This document shows, one piece after another, positions 8,351-16,066 of a stretch of DNA of 64,000 bases; the first letter of the stretch is position 1, and each line of letters starts with the position of its first letter. This stretch comes from an uncultured Prevotellaceae bacterium. GTDB lineage: Bacteria > Bacteroidota > Bacteroidia > Bacteroidales > Bacteroidaceae. The translations under genes were made by a program, and so were the position numbers. The notes under the pieces were generated by a model. The model saw only the letters and a program-made list of their open reading frames with translations, did not search any database and was not told where the DNA came from. The DNA is taken from assembly GCA_947167455.1 (NCBI GenBank), contig CAMVIB010000007.1, positions 1 to 64,000 on the forward strand, in the 5' to 3' direction.

Positions 8351-9709
8351 ATGACACTCGTCGCCTGCACGGCCGACGATGATGCCGCACGTGACAGCAC
8401 ACCCGCTGACGCCACGCCACTGACCTTCGACACCTACCTCGCACAGACTCCCGAGTCACGTGCCATAATCGATGACATCGACGCCCTGCGCGCAGTGGGA
8501 TTCGGAGTCTATGCCTACTATACCCCCAACGGCGACTACGCCCACAACACCACCGAGCCCAACTTCATGTACAACCAGCACGTGGAGTACAAGGCTTCAT
8601 TCGGCGCGCCATACGTCACATCGTGGACATACTTCCCCATCAAGTTCTGGCCCAACGACTACAGCACTGGTGCCGTCGATGACCAGGATGACGACACCGG
8701 CAACAACCCCGCCACGGGTTCACGACCCGACCGCCTGTCGTTCTTCGCGTATGCACCATACGCCGAGGCCAACGCCGACGGCACGCTGACAGCATCTTCC
8801 TCGACAGGCATCACCGCCCTATCAGCAAATAGTGTCAACGGCGACCCCCTCGTCTCATACACCATCACATCATGTCGCCCTGACCTCGCCGATGCTCCCG
8901 ATATCCTCTGGGGCGTGGATGCCGCAACAGGTCTGCCGCACCGCAACCTCACAAAGCAACGCACCGACGAGACAGTGGCGTTCGCCTTCCGGCATGCCTT
9001 GGCCAAGCTGCGCGTATATGTGTGCGCCGTGGCCGACGAGGTGGCACCTGGCACTGGTACCATCGATGGCGAGACGCGCATACTCATCAACAGCATCAGC
9101 GTCAGCGGCAATGCCACGTCATCGGCAAAGCTCAACCTCAACAACACCGTTGCCAACACACCCATCTGGCAGGAGGCCGGCAGCTCTGCCGTGGAGTTCA
9201 AGGCTCCCACCGACGCCACCATCAACCCAGTCATCTACGCCCACACACCGCTTTACGACCGCAACGGGGCTGCCATCGACATGAGCGACATCAGCTCCTT
9301 CCTCGGCCACACCCCATCCTACTGGGACACGGGCGACAACTTCTCACACCTCCCCGCTGGCGTCAGCACCACGCCGCAAAGCATTTTTGCCACCGACGAC
9401 TACGCCTATCTCTTCATCCCGCTCAGCACCGTCAGTGCGCCTCTCACCGACCTGACGTTCAACGTCAGCTACACCGTCATTACGCGCGACCCGGCACTCG
9501 TCCGCAACGACCCTGCAGGATTCTCCATCGTCACCAACGACATCAACCGCACACTCTCCCTCGCAACACCTTTCCAGGGCGGGAAGGAATATGCCGTGCG
9601 CCTGCTGCTCGGCATGACATCAGTCAAGTTCGAGGCCACCGTCAACGACTGGGGCAGCGGCGACAATACTGAAGTCTATATGCCACAAAACCAAGAGAAA
9701 ACGCCATGA
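8351..9709 (+). CDS. Fimbrillin-family lipoprotein B, 5' end probably frameshifted
   Basis: About 452 residues with fimbrillin blocks: LTFDTYLAQTPESRA, GFGVYAYYTPNGDYAHNT, NFMYNQHVEY, WTYFPIKFWPND, LSFFAYAPYAEA, VAFAFRHALAKLRVYV, and near the end EYAVRLLLGMTSVKFEATVNDWG. The ATG at 8351 leaves only MTLVAC before the lipid-modified Cys, too short for a signal peptide. Reading the same frame upstream gives LRRLAAVVTIAMTLVAC, an excellent lipoprotein signal, but with no start codon. An ATG at 8310 is one base out of frame, and one added base there would give MNSLRRLAAVVTIAMTLVAC. The gene is therefore frameshifted at its very start, uses a CTG start at 8318, or carries a sequence error. Its stop overlaps the next start by 4 bases. 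Confidence 0.8.
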   Translation: MTLVACTADDDAARDSTPADATPLTFDTYLAQTPESRAIIDDIDALRAVGFGVYAYYTPNGDYAHNTTEPNFMYNQHVEYKASFGAPYVTSWTYFPIKFWPNDYSTGAVDDQDDDTGNNPATGSRPDRLSFFAYAPYAEANADGTLTASSSTGITALSANSVNGDPLVSYTITSCRPDLADAPDILWGVDAATGLPHRNLTKQRTDETVAFAFRHALAKLRVYVCAVADEVAPGTGTIDGETRILINSISVSGNATSSAKLNLNNTVANTPIWQEAGSSAVEFKAPTDATINPVIYAHTPLYDRNGAAIDMSDISSFLGHTPSYWDTGDNFSHLPAGVSTTPQSIFATDDYAYLFIPLSTVSAPLTDLTFNVSYTVITRDPALVRNDPAGFSIVTNDINRTLSLATPFQGGKEYAVRLLLGMTSVKFEATVNDWGSGDNTEVYMPQNQEKTP

Positions 9710-11076
9710 AACCCCTGCACACATATCTCCATCAGCTCTTGGCGCTGCCATTGCTGCCACTGCTGCCACTGCTGACAGCCGCCTGCACAGCCGACGACAC
9801 TGACCTTCTGCCGCCTGACGGACAGCCTGTTGCCGTGGACTTCGATGTGTATATGGGCGGACAGGCCGACACACGAGCAGGCCTGGGCGGTGAGCTCACC
9901 ACGGCAAACCTCGCCGACTTCGGCGTCTATGCCTACAACACCGGCACCACGCCATGGGCCTCCATGGCAGGCTCCTTCCCTCCCGACTACATGTACAACC
10001 AGCATGTGCTGAAGAACAGCGACGGCACATGGGGCTACTCCCCGCTCAAGTATTGGCCCAACGGTTCCGGCACTGCCAACGACGACACCGGCCAGGGCGC
10101 GACACAAAGCCGGGTCTCTTTCTTCGCCTACGCGCCATTCGTAAACCTCAACATCACCGACCTCAGCCAGACCAACGACCCCACCGACGACCCCACCTCC
10201 GGCATAACGCACATCGATGCCTGCGGACATGCTCCCCTCATCACCTACAAACTCGCCTCCGACTATGCCTCGCAGGTCGATTTCCTATATGCTAACACCA
10301 ACACAGACCTCACCAAGCAGGCCGTCAACGGCAAGGTGCAGTTCGACTTCCGGCACGCACTCGCTGCCATCGACATCAAGGTGCAGCTCGTCTATAACCT
10401 CAAAGAAGCACCGTCCGCTGCCAACCCCGTCAAAACCAAGGTCTATATCTCCTCCGTGACTCTCGGCGGCTCCGCCATTCACGCCACTGGAAAGTTCTCA
10501 CTCGCCAATGCCACATGGTCAGAAACCTCAGGCAGTGCCGCCATCACCATCCCCACCGACCAGATAGCACCGGTCCTGCGAGGAGCAGCACCCGATGCCA
10601 CCATCGATGCCATCCGCCTGGCAGAACTCAACAACTGGGCCACACACTCCGGTGTCACCGAGACAGAGACCCACCTCACCAACAATGCCGTGGCAACGAT
10701 GATCATCCCCGCCGGCTCAACCACACTCACCCCGACACTCAACTACAACTTCGTAACCCTCGACGACGACCTCGCCCTCAGCACTTACACCACCGTCGAT
10801 GCCGTCACCGGCGACGTCACACACCGCTTCGCACGCATCAGCAACAGCGTCAGCGCATCATCCCCTGCCATCACCATCGAGGGCGGCAAGCGCTACACCC
10901 TCCTCTGCCGCATCGGCGTGGAGACGATGGAGTTCGGTGTCATCGGCGTGACAAGCATGGAGGTGGCTGTGACAGGAGTCGATGACTGGGACTTCCCCAT
11001 ACGCTTCTACCCCGGCATCGATAACTACAACATAGATGACCCTAAACCCAGGACCCTCAGTGAGGGCGATAACTAA
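9706..11076 (+). CDS. Fimbrillin-family lipoprotein C
   Basis: 456 residues. Signal MKPLHTYLHQLLALPLLPLL with a lipobox ending LTAAC-TADD. Fimbrillin blocks: VAVDFDVYMGGQADTRAG, DFGVYAYNTGTTPWASM, YMYNQHVLKNSDG, WGYSPLKYWPNG, VSFFAYAPFVNL, VQFDFRHALAAIDIKVQLVY, then GGKRYTLLCRIGVETMEFGV and a final VDDWDFPIRFYP. It overlaps gene B by ATGA and is followed 13 bases later by gene D, so B-C-D form one translationally linked unit. Size and position fit an accessory or anchor subunit; the exact role is inference. Confidence 0.85.
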   Translation: MKPLHTYLHQLLALPLLPLLPLLTAACTADDTDLLPPDGQPVAVDFDVYMGGQADTRAGLGGELTTANLADFGVYAYNTGTTPWASMAGSFPPDYMYNQHVLKNSDGTWGYSPLKYWPNGSGTANDDTGQGATQSRVSFFAYAPFVNLNITDLSQTNDPTDDPTSGITHIDACGHAPLITYKLASDYASQVDFLYANTNTDLTKQAVNGKVQFDFRHALAAIDIKVQLVYNLKEAPSAANPVKTKVYISSVTLGGSAIHATGKFSLANATWSETSGSAAITIPTDQIAPVLRGAAPDATIDAIRLAELNNWATHSGVTETETHLTNNAVATMIIPAGSTTLTPTLNYNFVTLDDDLALSTYTTVDAVTGDVTHRFARISNSVSASSPAITIEGGKRYTLLCRIGVETMEFGVIGVTSMEVAVTGVDDWDFPIRFYPGIDNYNIDDPKPRTLSEGDN

Positions 11077-11089
11077 CCTTCCCGCCACA

Positions 11090-14000
11090 ATGAGCCACAC
11101 ATTCAGGTATAGCATATTTGTCGCAGTGGCAGCTCTTGCCACGCTCGCCTCGTGTAGCGATGGCGACGTCGCCTCGCTGTCACACGGGCAGACCGATGCC
11201 TACGACAGCGAAGCTCTCATCTTCGCACCATTCACCACCGAGCAGATTGACATTCAGCAGGCCCTCGGCAGCACACGCGCTGAGGCAGCGGCCGACTCTG
11301 CAATCCGGCGTGCCAACACCCCATCCTCACGCCCCTTTCAGGGCAGCAACACCAGCGGCCTCTACCTCCATCGCATGCCCCTCCCCTTCATGGAGATACA
11401 CCCCCGCACAGCCTCCGCACCAGTCCCCCAGTTGGAGGGGTTGCGTTATCATCGCAACCAGCAGCCCCTCCAGCCTCAGCAGCCCCCCCAACACCCTCAG
11501 CCCTCCTCACGCGCCCCCCTTTCCTCCCTCGCCTCCACCGACAACTTCCACTCGTCCATGACCATCTGGGGCTTTCTGAGCGCTCCAACCTCGGAGCACA
11601 ACGACGCCACGCTCTTCAACCATGTCCTCGTCAGCAAGGTTAACAACTGGCGAACGTCGCTCCACTGGCCATACGACGGCGACGGAGGCGGTACGCGCAC
11701 CATGCGCTTCTACGCCGTGGCGCCATCCATGGACGACCTGGAACTCACCATCACAAACTCACCTGACCACGACACGCAACCCACATTCACATACCGTGTG
11801 CCCGACGACATCGACGAGCAGAAGGACTTGCTCTACGGCGAGTCGGACGAGGTAGGAATTGCTGCTGGCCCAAAGGGAGCCACGAATCACACAGGCTATG
11901 AAGCCTTCTGGCAGGAGAAGAGCGAACCTGACGGTGAGTGGAGCCGAGAGGCCCACCTGGGGCAGGACGACAAGATTGTTGACCTGCGCTTCAGCCACAT
12001 ACTCACCGCCGTGCGCTTCGTGCAGGGCAACATACCCACGAATCTGCGCATAACCTCCATCACCCTCAACAGCATACGCAACCGTGGCACATACAACCCC
12101 GCCACAAGAGCATGGGCCATCGATGACGCCTCCACAGGCCACTACACCATCAATGTCGATTACACCCCCACCAACTACACCGAAGGTTCCAACGTATATA
12201 TCGATGGCGGCAACGTTCTCTTCCTCATGCCACACACATGCATCTCGGGAGCTGAACTCGAAGTGGCGCTGACCGATACCAACGGCACACCCGACAACAC
12301 CGCCGACGACCGCAACCACACCATCAAGGTGTCTCTCTCCGGCGACGATTGGAAGCCAGGCTACACCGTGACATACAAAGTGACCGTCGGCGAGCTGCGA
12401 GGCGACTACTATCTTGCCGTGCAGAAGGGCGGCGGAGTAGCTTCTTCTAACCTCGAGAACGATGTCAATGCTCACGGCAGCGACAGCGAGTCATTCAAAG
12501 TACACAGCTACCGCATGTTCCAGGACTACAGCAGCAGCGAGGGTGGCACCGCCACTGGACCCTCGCACCCCATCCACTGGAAGGTGAATGCCATATACAA
12601 AGCCAACAGCGACGGCACCCGCTCCACGACGGCATACACCAGTTCGCCCAGCTGGCTGAGTGTTCTCACAGGTTGGAACGTAGGTGACCATGTAGGTACT
12701 CCCATCGATGGTGGCTTAGACAAATCGGCAAGCTACACCTTCACAGCCGCCTCTGGCCAAACATATTCTCATACCACCATTCTCAATGCAAATTCGGAAC
12801 CTGCTCATAGTTGGGATTTGTCGATGTGTAAAGTCTCGGATGTCACAGATGGCTCCGTGTCATATAAGCTTTTTAAGAACGATGCAACAACACGCACCAC
12901 ATCCAACTGCTATATCATAAACCGCAAGCAAGGTTCTTATAGTTTTCCCATGGTATATGGCAACGGCATCACCGATGGCGTAGATATCGCTTCCGAAAAC
13001 ACTACCTGTTATGACCACCAGGGCGACATCATCAAAAAGCCGTGGATCCTCGACCAGCTGAACAAGACAAAAACCACTACCGTGACCGATGGCAACACTA
13101 CCACCGTGACCGAGACACAGACAAACTACGGTACTGATGCCTCTTCTTTTTCTGTATCTGGAAGCGACGTCAGAGCCGAGGTTCTTTGGCAGAGCGAGAC
13201 AGACTTAGTACACGATATATCGTATAATTTGAGTGGTGGTACAAATGCATCGATGATAGGCTTTTCTGCCGACAACGAGTGCATGGCTGAAGGCGCGCTC
13301 GTCAAGCCCGCCAACTGCATCATAGCCTTGAAAGGCAAGAAGAGAAGCAGGACACGGACTAAGACAACAGTGGTTTCCACAGTCTCAGAGAGCACCTCAG
13401 ACTCTGATGCTCCTACATCGACGTCGACGACGGGAGACCTTGATGATGGCACTTTCCCTCGCACACAAACCATAAAAGAAGTCACTATCTCCTCTGGTAC
13501 TAAAACCACCAAGACCACTACGGTCACGCAAAACGATTGGGGAAGTTGGTCTGTCGCTGCCGACTACGACTACCTATGGTTCTGGCACATCTGGATGACC
13601 GACGAGGTCTATCCCAATGCCTTCCGCAACCAGACAGGCAAGACTGTAGGCTCCACCGTGCTGTGCAACAGCGGCGGCACGGAACAGTACAAGATTATGC
13701 CAGTGAACCTCGGATGGGTGCCCACGAACGACAGCTACACCGTCTATGAGAACCGTGAGGCGTGGCTCGAGATTGTGCAGTGTGATGATGGCGGCACCAC
13801 CATCACAGGCAGCGCCGACCCCTGCTACGTGAAAATCTCGCAGCTCGCGCAGCAGACACCCGAGGAAGGCACGAGCCTTATGTTCAAATGGGGCTTCCCC
13901 TTCCCCTCCAACATTTCCCCCGCATGGACGCCCCTCGGCACATGGAGCACCACGAAAACCCTCTACGACCCCTGTCCCCCCGGCTACCAGCTGCCGCCTC

Positions 14001-14260
14001 CAGACCTATTCACCGGCGACGTCACCGCCTGCAATGGCGATGATAAAGGATGGTTCTTCTTCCCGCAGGCGGGAATCTCCACCGGGGCAGAGAAGCTGCG
14101 TCAGGGACTCTTCTACCTGCCCGTCGGCAACTACTGGACTGGCGACGCCACGCCGACGGCCATCACCCTCCTCGGCATCGATGGCACGCTGGGCACAAGC
14201 ACCTCGTATGGAGCTTCCACAGCCCTTCCCATTCGCCCGATAGGCGAATACCGGCAATAG
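11090..14260 (+). CDS. Large fimbrillin-like lipoprotein D with FISUMP-like C-terminus (candidate tip subunit)
   Basis: 1,056 residues. Start ATG 11090 gives MSHTFRYSIFVAVAALATLA and lipobox LASC. Residues about 110-135 are Pro/Gln-rich and partly encoded by a REP-like palindrome (11430-11459). A fimbrillin module follows (MTIWGFLSAPTSEHND, MRFYAVAPSMDD, LRFSHILTAVRFVQGN, ISGAELEVALTD, LSGDDWKPGYTVTYKVTVGE), then a Ser/Thr-rich middle. The C-terminal module has DYDYLWFWHIWMTDEV, LYDPCPPGYQLPPPDLFTG and final STALPIRPIGEYR, typical of FISUMP-like domains at the ends of Bacteroidetes adhesins. As the last and largest gene of the B-C-D unit it is the likely pilus tip or adhesin (inference). Confidence 0.8.
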   Translation: MSHTFRYSIFVAVAALATLASCSDGDVASLSHGQTDAYDSEALIFAPFTTEQIDIQQALGSTRAEAAADSAIRRANTPSSRPFQGSNTSGLYLHRMPLPFMEIHPRTASAPVPQLEGLRYHRNQQPLQPQQPPQHPQPSSRAPLSSLASTDNFHSSMTIWGFLSAPTSEHNDATLFNHVLVSKVNNWRTSLHWPYDGDGGGTRTMRFYAVAPSMDDLELTITNSPDHDTQPTFTYRVPDDIDEQKDLLYGESDEVGIAAGPKGATNHTGYEAFWQEKSEPDGEWSREAHLGQDDKIVDLRFSHILTAVRFVQGNIPTNLRITSITLNSIRNRGTYNPATRAWAIDDASTGHYTINVDYTPTNYTEGSNVYIDGGNVLFLMPHTCISGAELEVALTDTNGTPDNTADDRNHTIKVSLSGDDWKPGYTVTYKVTVGELRGDYYLAVQKGGGVASSNLENDVNAHGSDSESFKVHSYRMFQDYSSSEGGTATGPSHPIHWKVNAIYKANSDGTRSTTAYTSSPSWLSVLTGWNVGDHVGTPIDGGLDKSASYTFTAASGQTYSHTTILNANSEPAHSWDLSMCKVSDVTDGSVSYKLFKNDATTRTTSNCYIINRKQGSYSFPMVYGNGITDGVDIASENTTCYDHQGDIIKKPWILDQLNKTKTTTVTDGNTTTVTETQTNYGTDASSFSVSGSDVRAEVLWQSETDLVHDISYNLSGGTNASMIGFSADNECMAEGALVKPANCIIALKGKKRSRTRTKTTVVSTVSESTSDSDAPTSTSTTGDLDDGTFPRTQTIKEVTISSGTKTTKTTTVTQNDWGSWSVAADYDYLWFWHIWMTDEVYPNAFRNQTGKTVGSTVLCNSGGTEQYKIMPVNLGWVPTNDSYTVYENREAWLEIVQCDDGGTTITGSADPCYVKISQLAQQTPEEGTSLMFKWGFPFPSNISPAWTPLGTWSTTKTLYDPCPPGYQLPPPDLFTGDVTACNGDDKGWFFFPQAGISTGAEKLRQGLFYLPVGNYWTGDATPTAITLLGIDGTLGTSTSYGASTALPIRPIGEYRQ
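11430..11459 (-). repeat. REP-like palindrome inside fimbrillin D
   Basis: On the minus strand: GGTTGCGAT-GAT-AACGCAACC followed by CCTCCAACTG. It has the same layout as the REPs at 15053, 15815 and 17746 (TGCGATnnTATCGCA stem, then CTCTCCAAC tail) but a less perfect stem. It is read in frame as GLRYHRN in lipoprotein D. Confidence 0.55.
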
Positions 14261-14315
14261 CACCCTCAGGGCCTGATGCCACTGGACATGGGTGGCTTCC
14301 GTATGGCCGTATCCC

Positions 14316-14373
14316 AAAAACAGCTCTCCCTCCTATCGGCGAGGCATCAGCCCGCTAATAGGAGGGAGAGCTG
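14316..14373 (-). terminator. Terminator of the RAYT gene (between convergent genes)
   Basis: A 16-bp perfect inverted repeat (CAGCTCTCCCTCCTAT at 14321-14336 and its complement at 14358-14373). On the minus strand it is followed by TTTTT (14320-14316), so it ends the RAYT transcript. On the plus strand only CTTTG follows, so it would be a weak terminator for fimbrillin D. Confidence 0.75.
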
Positions 14374-14420
14374 CTTTGTCAAGAACCAGCCAGGGTGCAG
14401 AGTTGACATCGCCAAGGGGT

Positions 14421-15716
14421 TTATAACCGCATATTGGCAAGCTTGGCAGCCATGGCATTGAGGGCTTCAAACTCCGCCTTGCCGAGATGGCGGGCGCGTG
14501 ACTGCCACGGCCATGGTGCCAGGAGCAGCAGGACGCCGCAGGCCACCTGGTCGCAATCGCGGCCCGGTGGTTTGTAATAGGGGCCGAAGCCCTCGCCGTC
14601 AAGGCGTATGTGCGGCAGTGCCTCGGCAAGGAGGGCGTCTCGGACAGCCTTCTCGCCCTCGCTGATGAAGGGCGAGATGAGCACCACGCCGCTGCGGGCG
14701 TGTGCCATGTATCGCTGTAGGAGCACGGCAAGCTCCTGCGCCACTATGCGACGGGAGATGCGCACGGCCATGCGACGCGGTGCCTCCACGAGGGCTCTGT
14801 TGCCCACGGCGGTGAAGGGGATGTCGGCGGCGGTGAGGGGGTATGTGCGGAAGAGGGTGGCGTTTTGGCGCTTCAGCAGCAGACGGCGGGGGTTGTCCTG
14901 CACATACGCCACCATGTGCTTCAGCTGATCGCGCCCCGACAGCGGCGTCTCGTGGTAGCCGGTGGACCACAGCTGCCCGTGCTTGCGCTCCTCCGTGGTG
15001 GGGCGGCGAGGGGGCTGCTGTGTCTGCTGTTGTTGTGTCTGCTGTCTTTGTGTCTGCGATATTATCGCAGACTCTCCAACGGCAGGCTCTCCAACGGCAG
15101 GCTCTCCAACGGCAGGCTCTCCACCGGCGGACTTTCCGGCGGCAGCCTCTCCACCGGCGGGCTCTCCACCGGCGGGCTCTCCACCGGCGGGCTTTCCAAC
15201 GGCGGGTTCTCCGGCGGCGGGCTCTCCAACGGCGGGCTCTCCGGCGGCGGGCTCTCCGGCGGCGGGCTTTCCAACGGCTGCCTCTCCAACGGCGGGCTTT
15301 CCGGCGGCGGGCTCTCCAACGGCGGGCTTTCCGCCTGCAGGCTCTCCGGCGAGGCGGCGGTAGGCCTTGTTGCAGCCTTGCTTGAAGCCGAGGATGATGC
15401 GGCCGAGGTGGGTGGTGCTCTCTGCTGTGATGAAGAGGATGAAGTGGATGTGGTCGGGCATGAGCTGCCAAGTGATGAGGTGGGCCTGGCGGTGGTAGTG
15501 CTCGATGGCGATGAGGCATGCCAGCACCTCATTGCCTAATGGCGATGGCACCACGGCGGGGCCTCCGGGGCTTCCTGTGGGGAGGGCAGGGTCGCCGGTG
15601 AGGGTGCCAAACAGGGGTCGCCGCCCCTCGGTGGTCATTGTGATGTGGTAGATGCGCCGCCCATAGTAATCGATGTCGTCAAGGCGGTGGGGGATGGAGG
15701 GGGGGATGGTCGGCAT
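14421..15716 (-). CDS. REP-associated tyrosine transposase (RAYT, Y1/HUH) with internal pentapeptide array
   Basis: 431 residues from the ATG at 15716; the frame is open to 16073, but that part is repeat DNA. The N-terminal Y1 transposase wording is DYYGRRIYHITMTTEGRRPLFG, then IEHYHRQAHLITWQLMPDHIHFILFI with the HUH pair His-Ile-His near residue 87. The predicted catalytic tyrosine is in AYVQDNPRR near residue 270. Y1 enzymes nick and rejoin single-stranded DNA, and RAYTs mobilise REP palindromes. Residues about 121-215 are 19 copies of a five-residue repeat (GEPAV, GKPAA and similar), then a REP-encoded ESAIIS and a Gln/Thr stretch. The rest (SRRIVAQELAVLLQRYMAHA, GVVLISPFISEGEKAVRDAL) looks like the DprA/Rossmann-like C-terminal domain seen in Bacteroidetes RAYTs. 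Whether the array leaves it active is unknown. Confidence 0.82.
   Translation of the reverse strand: MPTIPPSIPHRLDDIDYYGRRIYHITMTTEGRRPLFGTLTGDPALPTGSPGGPAVVPSPLGNEVLACLIAIEHYHRQAHLITWQLMPDHIHFILFITAESTTHLGRIILGFKQGCNKAYRRLAGEPAGGKPAVGEPAAGKPAVGEAAVGKPAAGEPAAGEPAVGEPAAGEPAVGKPAGGEPAGGEPAGGEAAAGKSAGGEPAVGEPAVGEPAVGESAIISQTQRQQTQQQQTQQPPRRPTTEERKHGQLWSTGYHETPLSGRDQLKHMVAYVQDNPRRLLLKRQNATLFRTYPLTAADIPFTAVGNRALVEAPRRMAVRISRRIVAQELAVLLQRYMAHARSGVVLISPFISEGEKAVRDALLAEALPHIRLDGEGFGPYYKPPGRDCDQVACGVLLLLAPWPWQSRARHLGKAEFEALNAMAAKLANMRL
15053..15083 (+). repeat. REP palindrome inside the RAYT gene
   Basis: Stem TCTGCGATA-T-TATCGCAGA (15053-15071, perfect) followed by tail CTCTCCAACGGC (15072-15083). 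The tail is the first unit of the adjoining 15-bp tandem array. Confidence 0.8.
15072..15356 (+). repeat. 19 tandem copies of a 15-bp unit within the RAYT gene
   Basis: The consensus is CTCTCCAACGGCGGG, with copies in register every 15 bases from 15072 to 15356. Variation is mostly AAC, ACC or GGC at positions 7-9 and CTC or CTT at the start. Because 15 is divisible by 3 the RAYT frame is kept, encoding Gly-Glu/Lys-Pro/Ala-Ala-Val/Ala/Gly repeats on the minus strand. Confidence 0.95.
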
Positions 15717-15760
15717 GGCGGGGTGGGAGGGGATGGGGGTGAGGTTGAGGGGGCTGGCGG

Positions 15761-15832
15761 TGTGGTGGCTGCGATGGTTGGCTGTGTGGTGGCTGCGATG
15801 GCTGGCGGTGTGGTGGCTGCGATGGTATCGCA
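15761..15832 (+). repeat. Three tandem 24-bp repeats upstream of the RAYT gene
   Basis: Units at 15761, 15785 and 15809 share TGTGGTGGCTGCGATGG. The third unit runs directly into the REP palindrome at 15815, so part of the REP stem is shared with the repeat. Confidence 0.85.
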
Positions 15833-15876
15833 GCCTCTCCAACAGCGGTTGGTGGAGCGGCGATATTATCGCCGCT
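15815..15876. repeat. Pair of REPs in opposite orientation (BIME-like)
   Basis: The first REP is GGCTGCGAT-GGT-ATCGCAGCC (15815-15835) with tail TCTCCAACAGC. The second is AGCGGCGATATTATCGCCGC plus T (15856-15876), whose tail reads inward on the other strand (CTCCACCAACC). The two tails face each other, making a 62-bp palindromic unit as in bacterial interspersed mosaic elements. It lies 99 bases upstream of the RAYT start. Confidence 0.75.
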
Positions 15877-15880
15877 GTGT

Positions 15881-16060
15881 TGGGTGCTGAGTCGGCAGCC
15901 GGGGTGCTGAGTCGGCAGCCGGGGTGCTGAGTTGGCGGCCGGGGTGCTGAGTTGGCGGCCGGGGTGCTGAGTTGGCGGCCGGGGTGCTGAGTTGGCAGCC
16001 GGGGTGCTGAGTTGGCAGCCGGGGTGCTGAGTTGGCGGCCGGGGCAGTGCTTGGCAGCCG
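15881..16060 (+). repeat. 20-bp tandem repeat, 8 full copies and a partial ninth
   Basis: The unit is GGGGTGCTGAGTTGGCGGCC with C/T and A/G variants, in perfect 20-base register from 15881 to 16040, with a degenerate copy to 16060. Twenty is not a multiple of three, so any protein reading rotates through frames. This and its position between the fimbrillin stop (16067) and the RAYT start argue that it is non-coding. Confidence 0.92.
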
Positions 16061-16066
16061 GGGGGG

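Noticed and set aside
14865-15539. Plus-strand frame with striking Gly-Leu-Ser repeats
   Set aside because: Antisense reading of the 15-bp array within the RAYT gene; the minus strand has the HUH and Tyr motifs.
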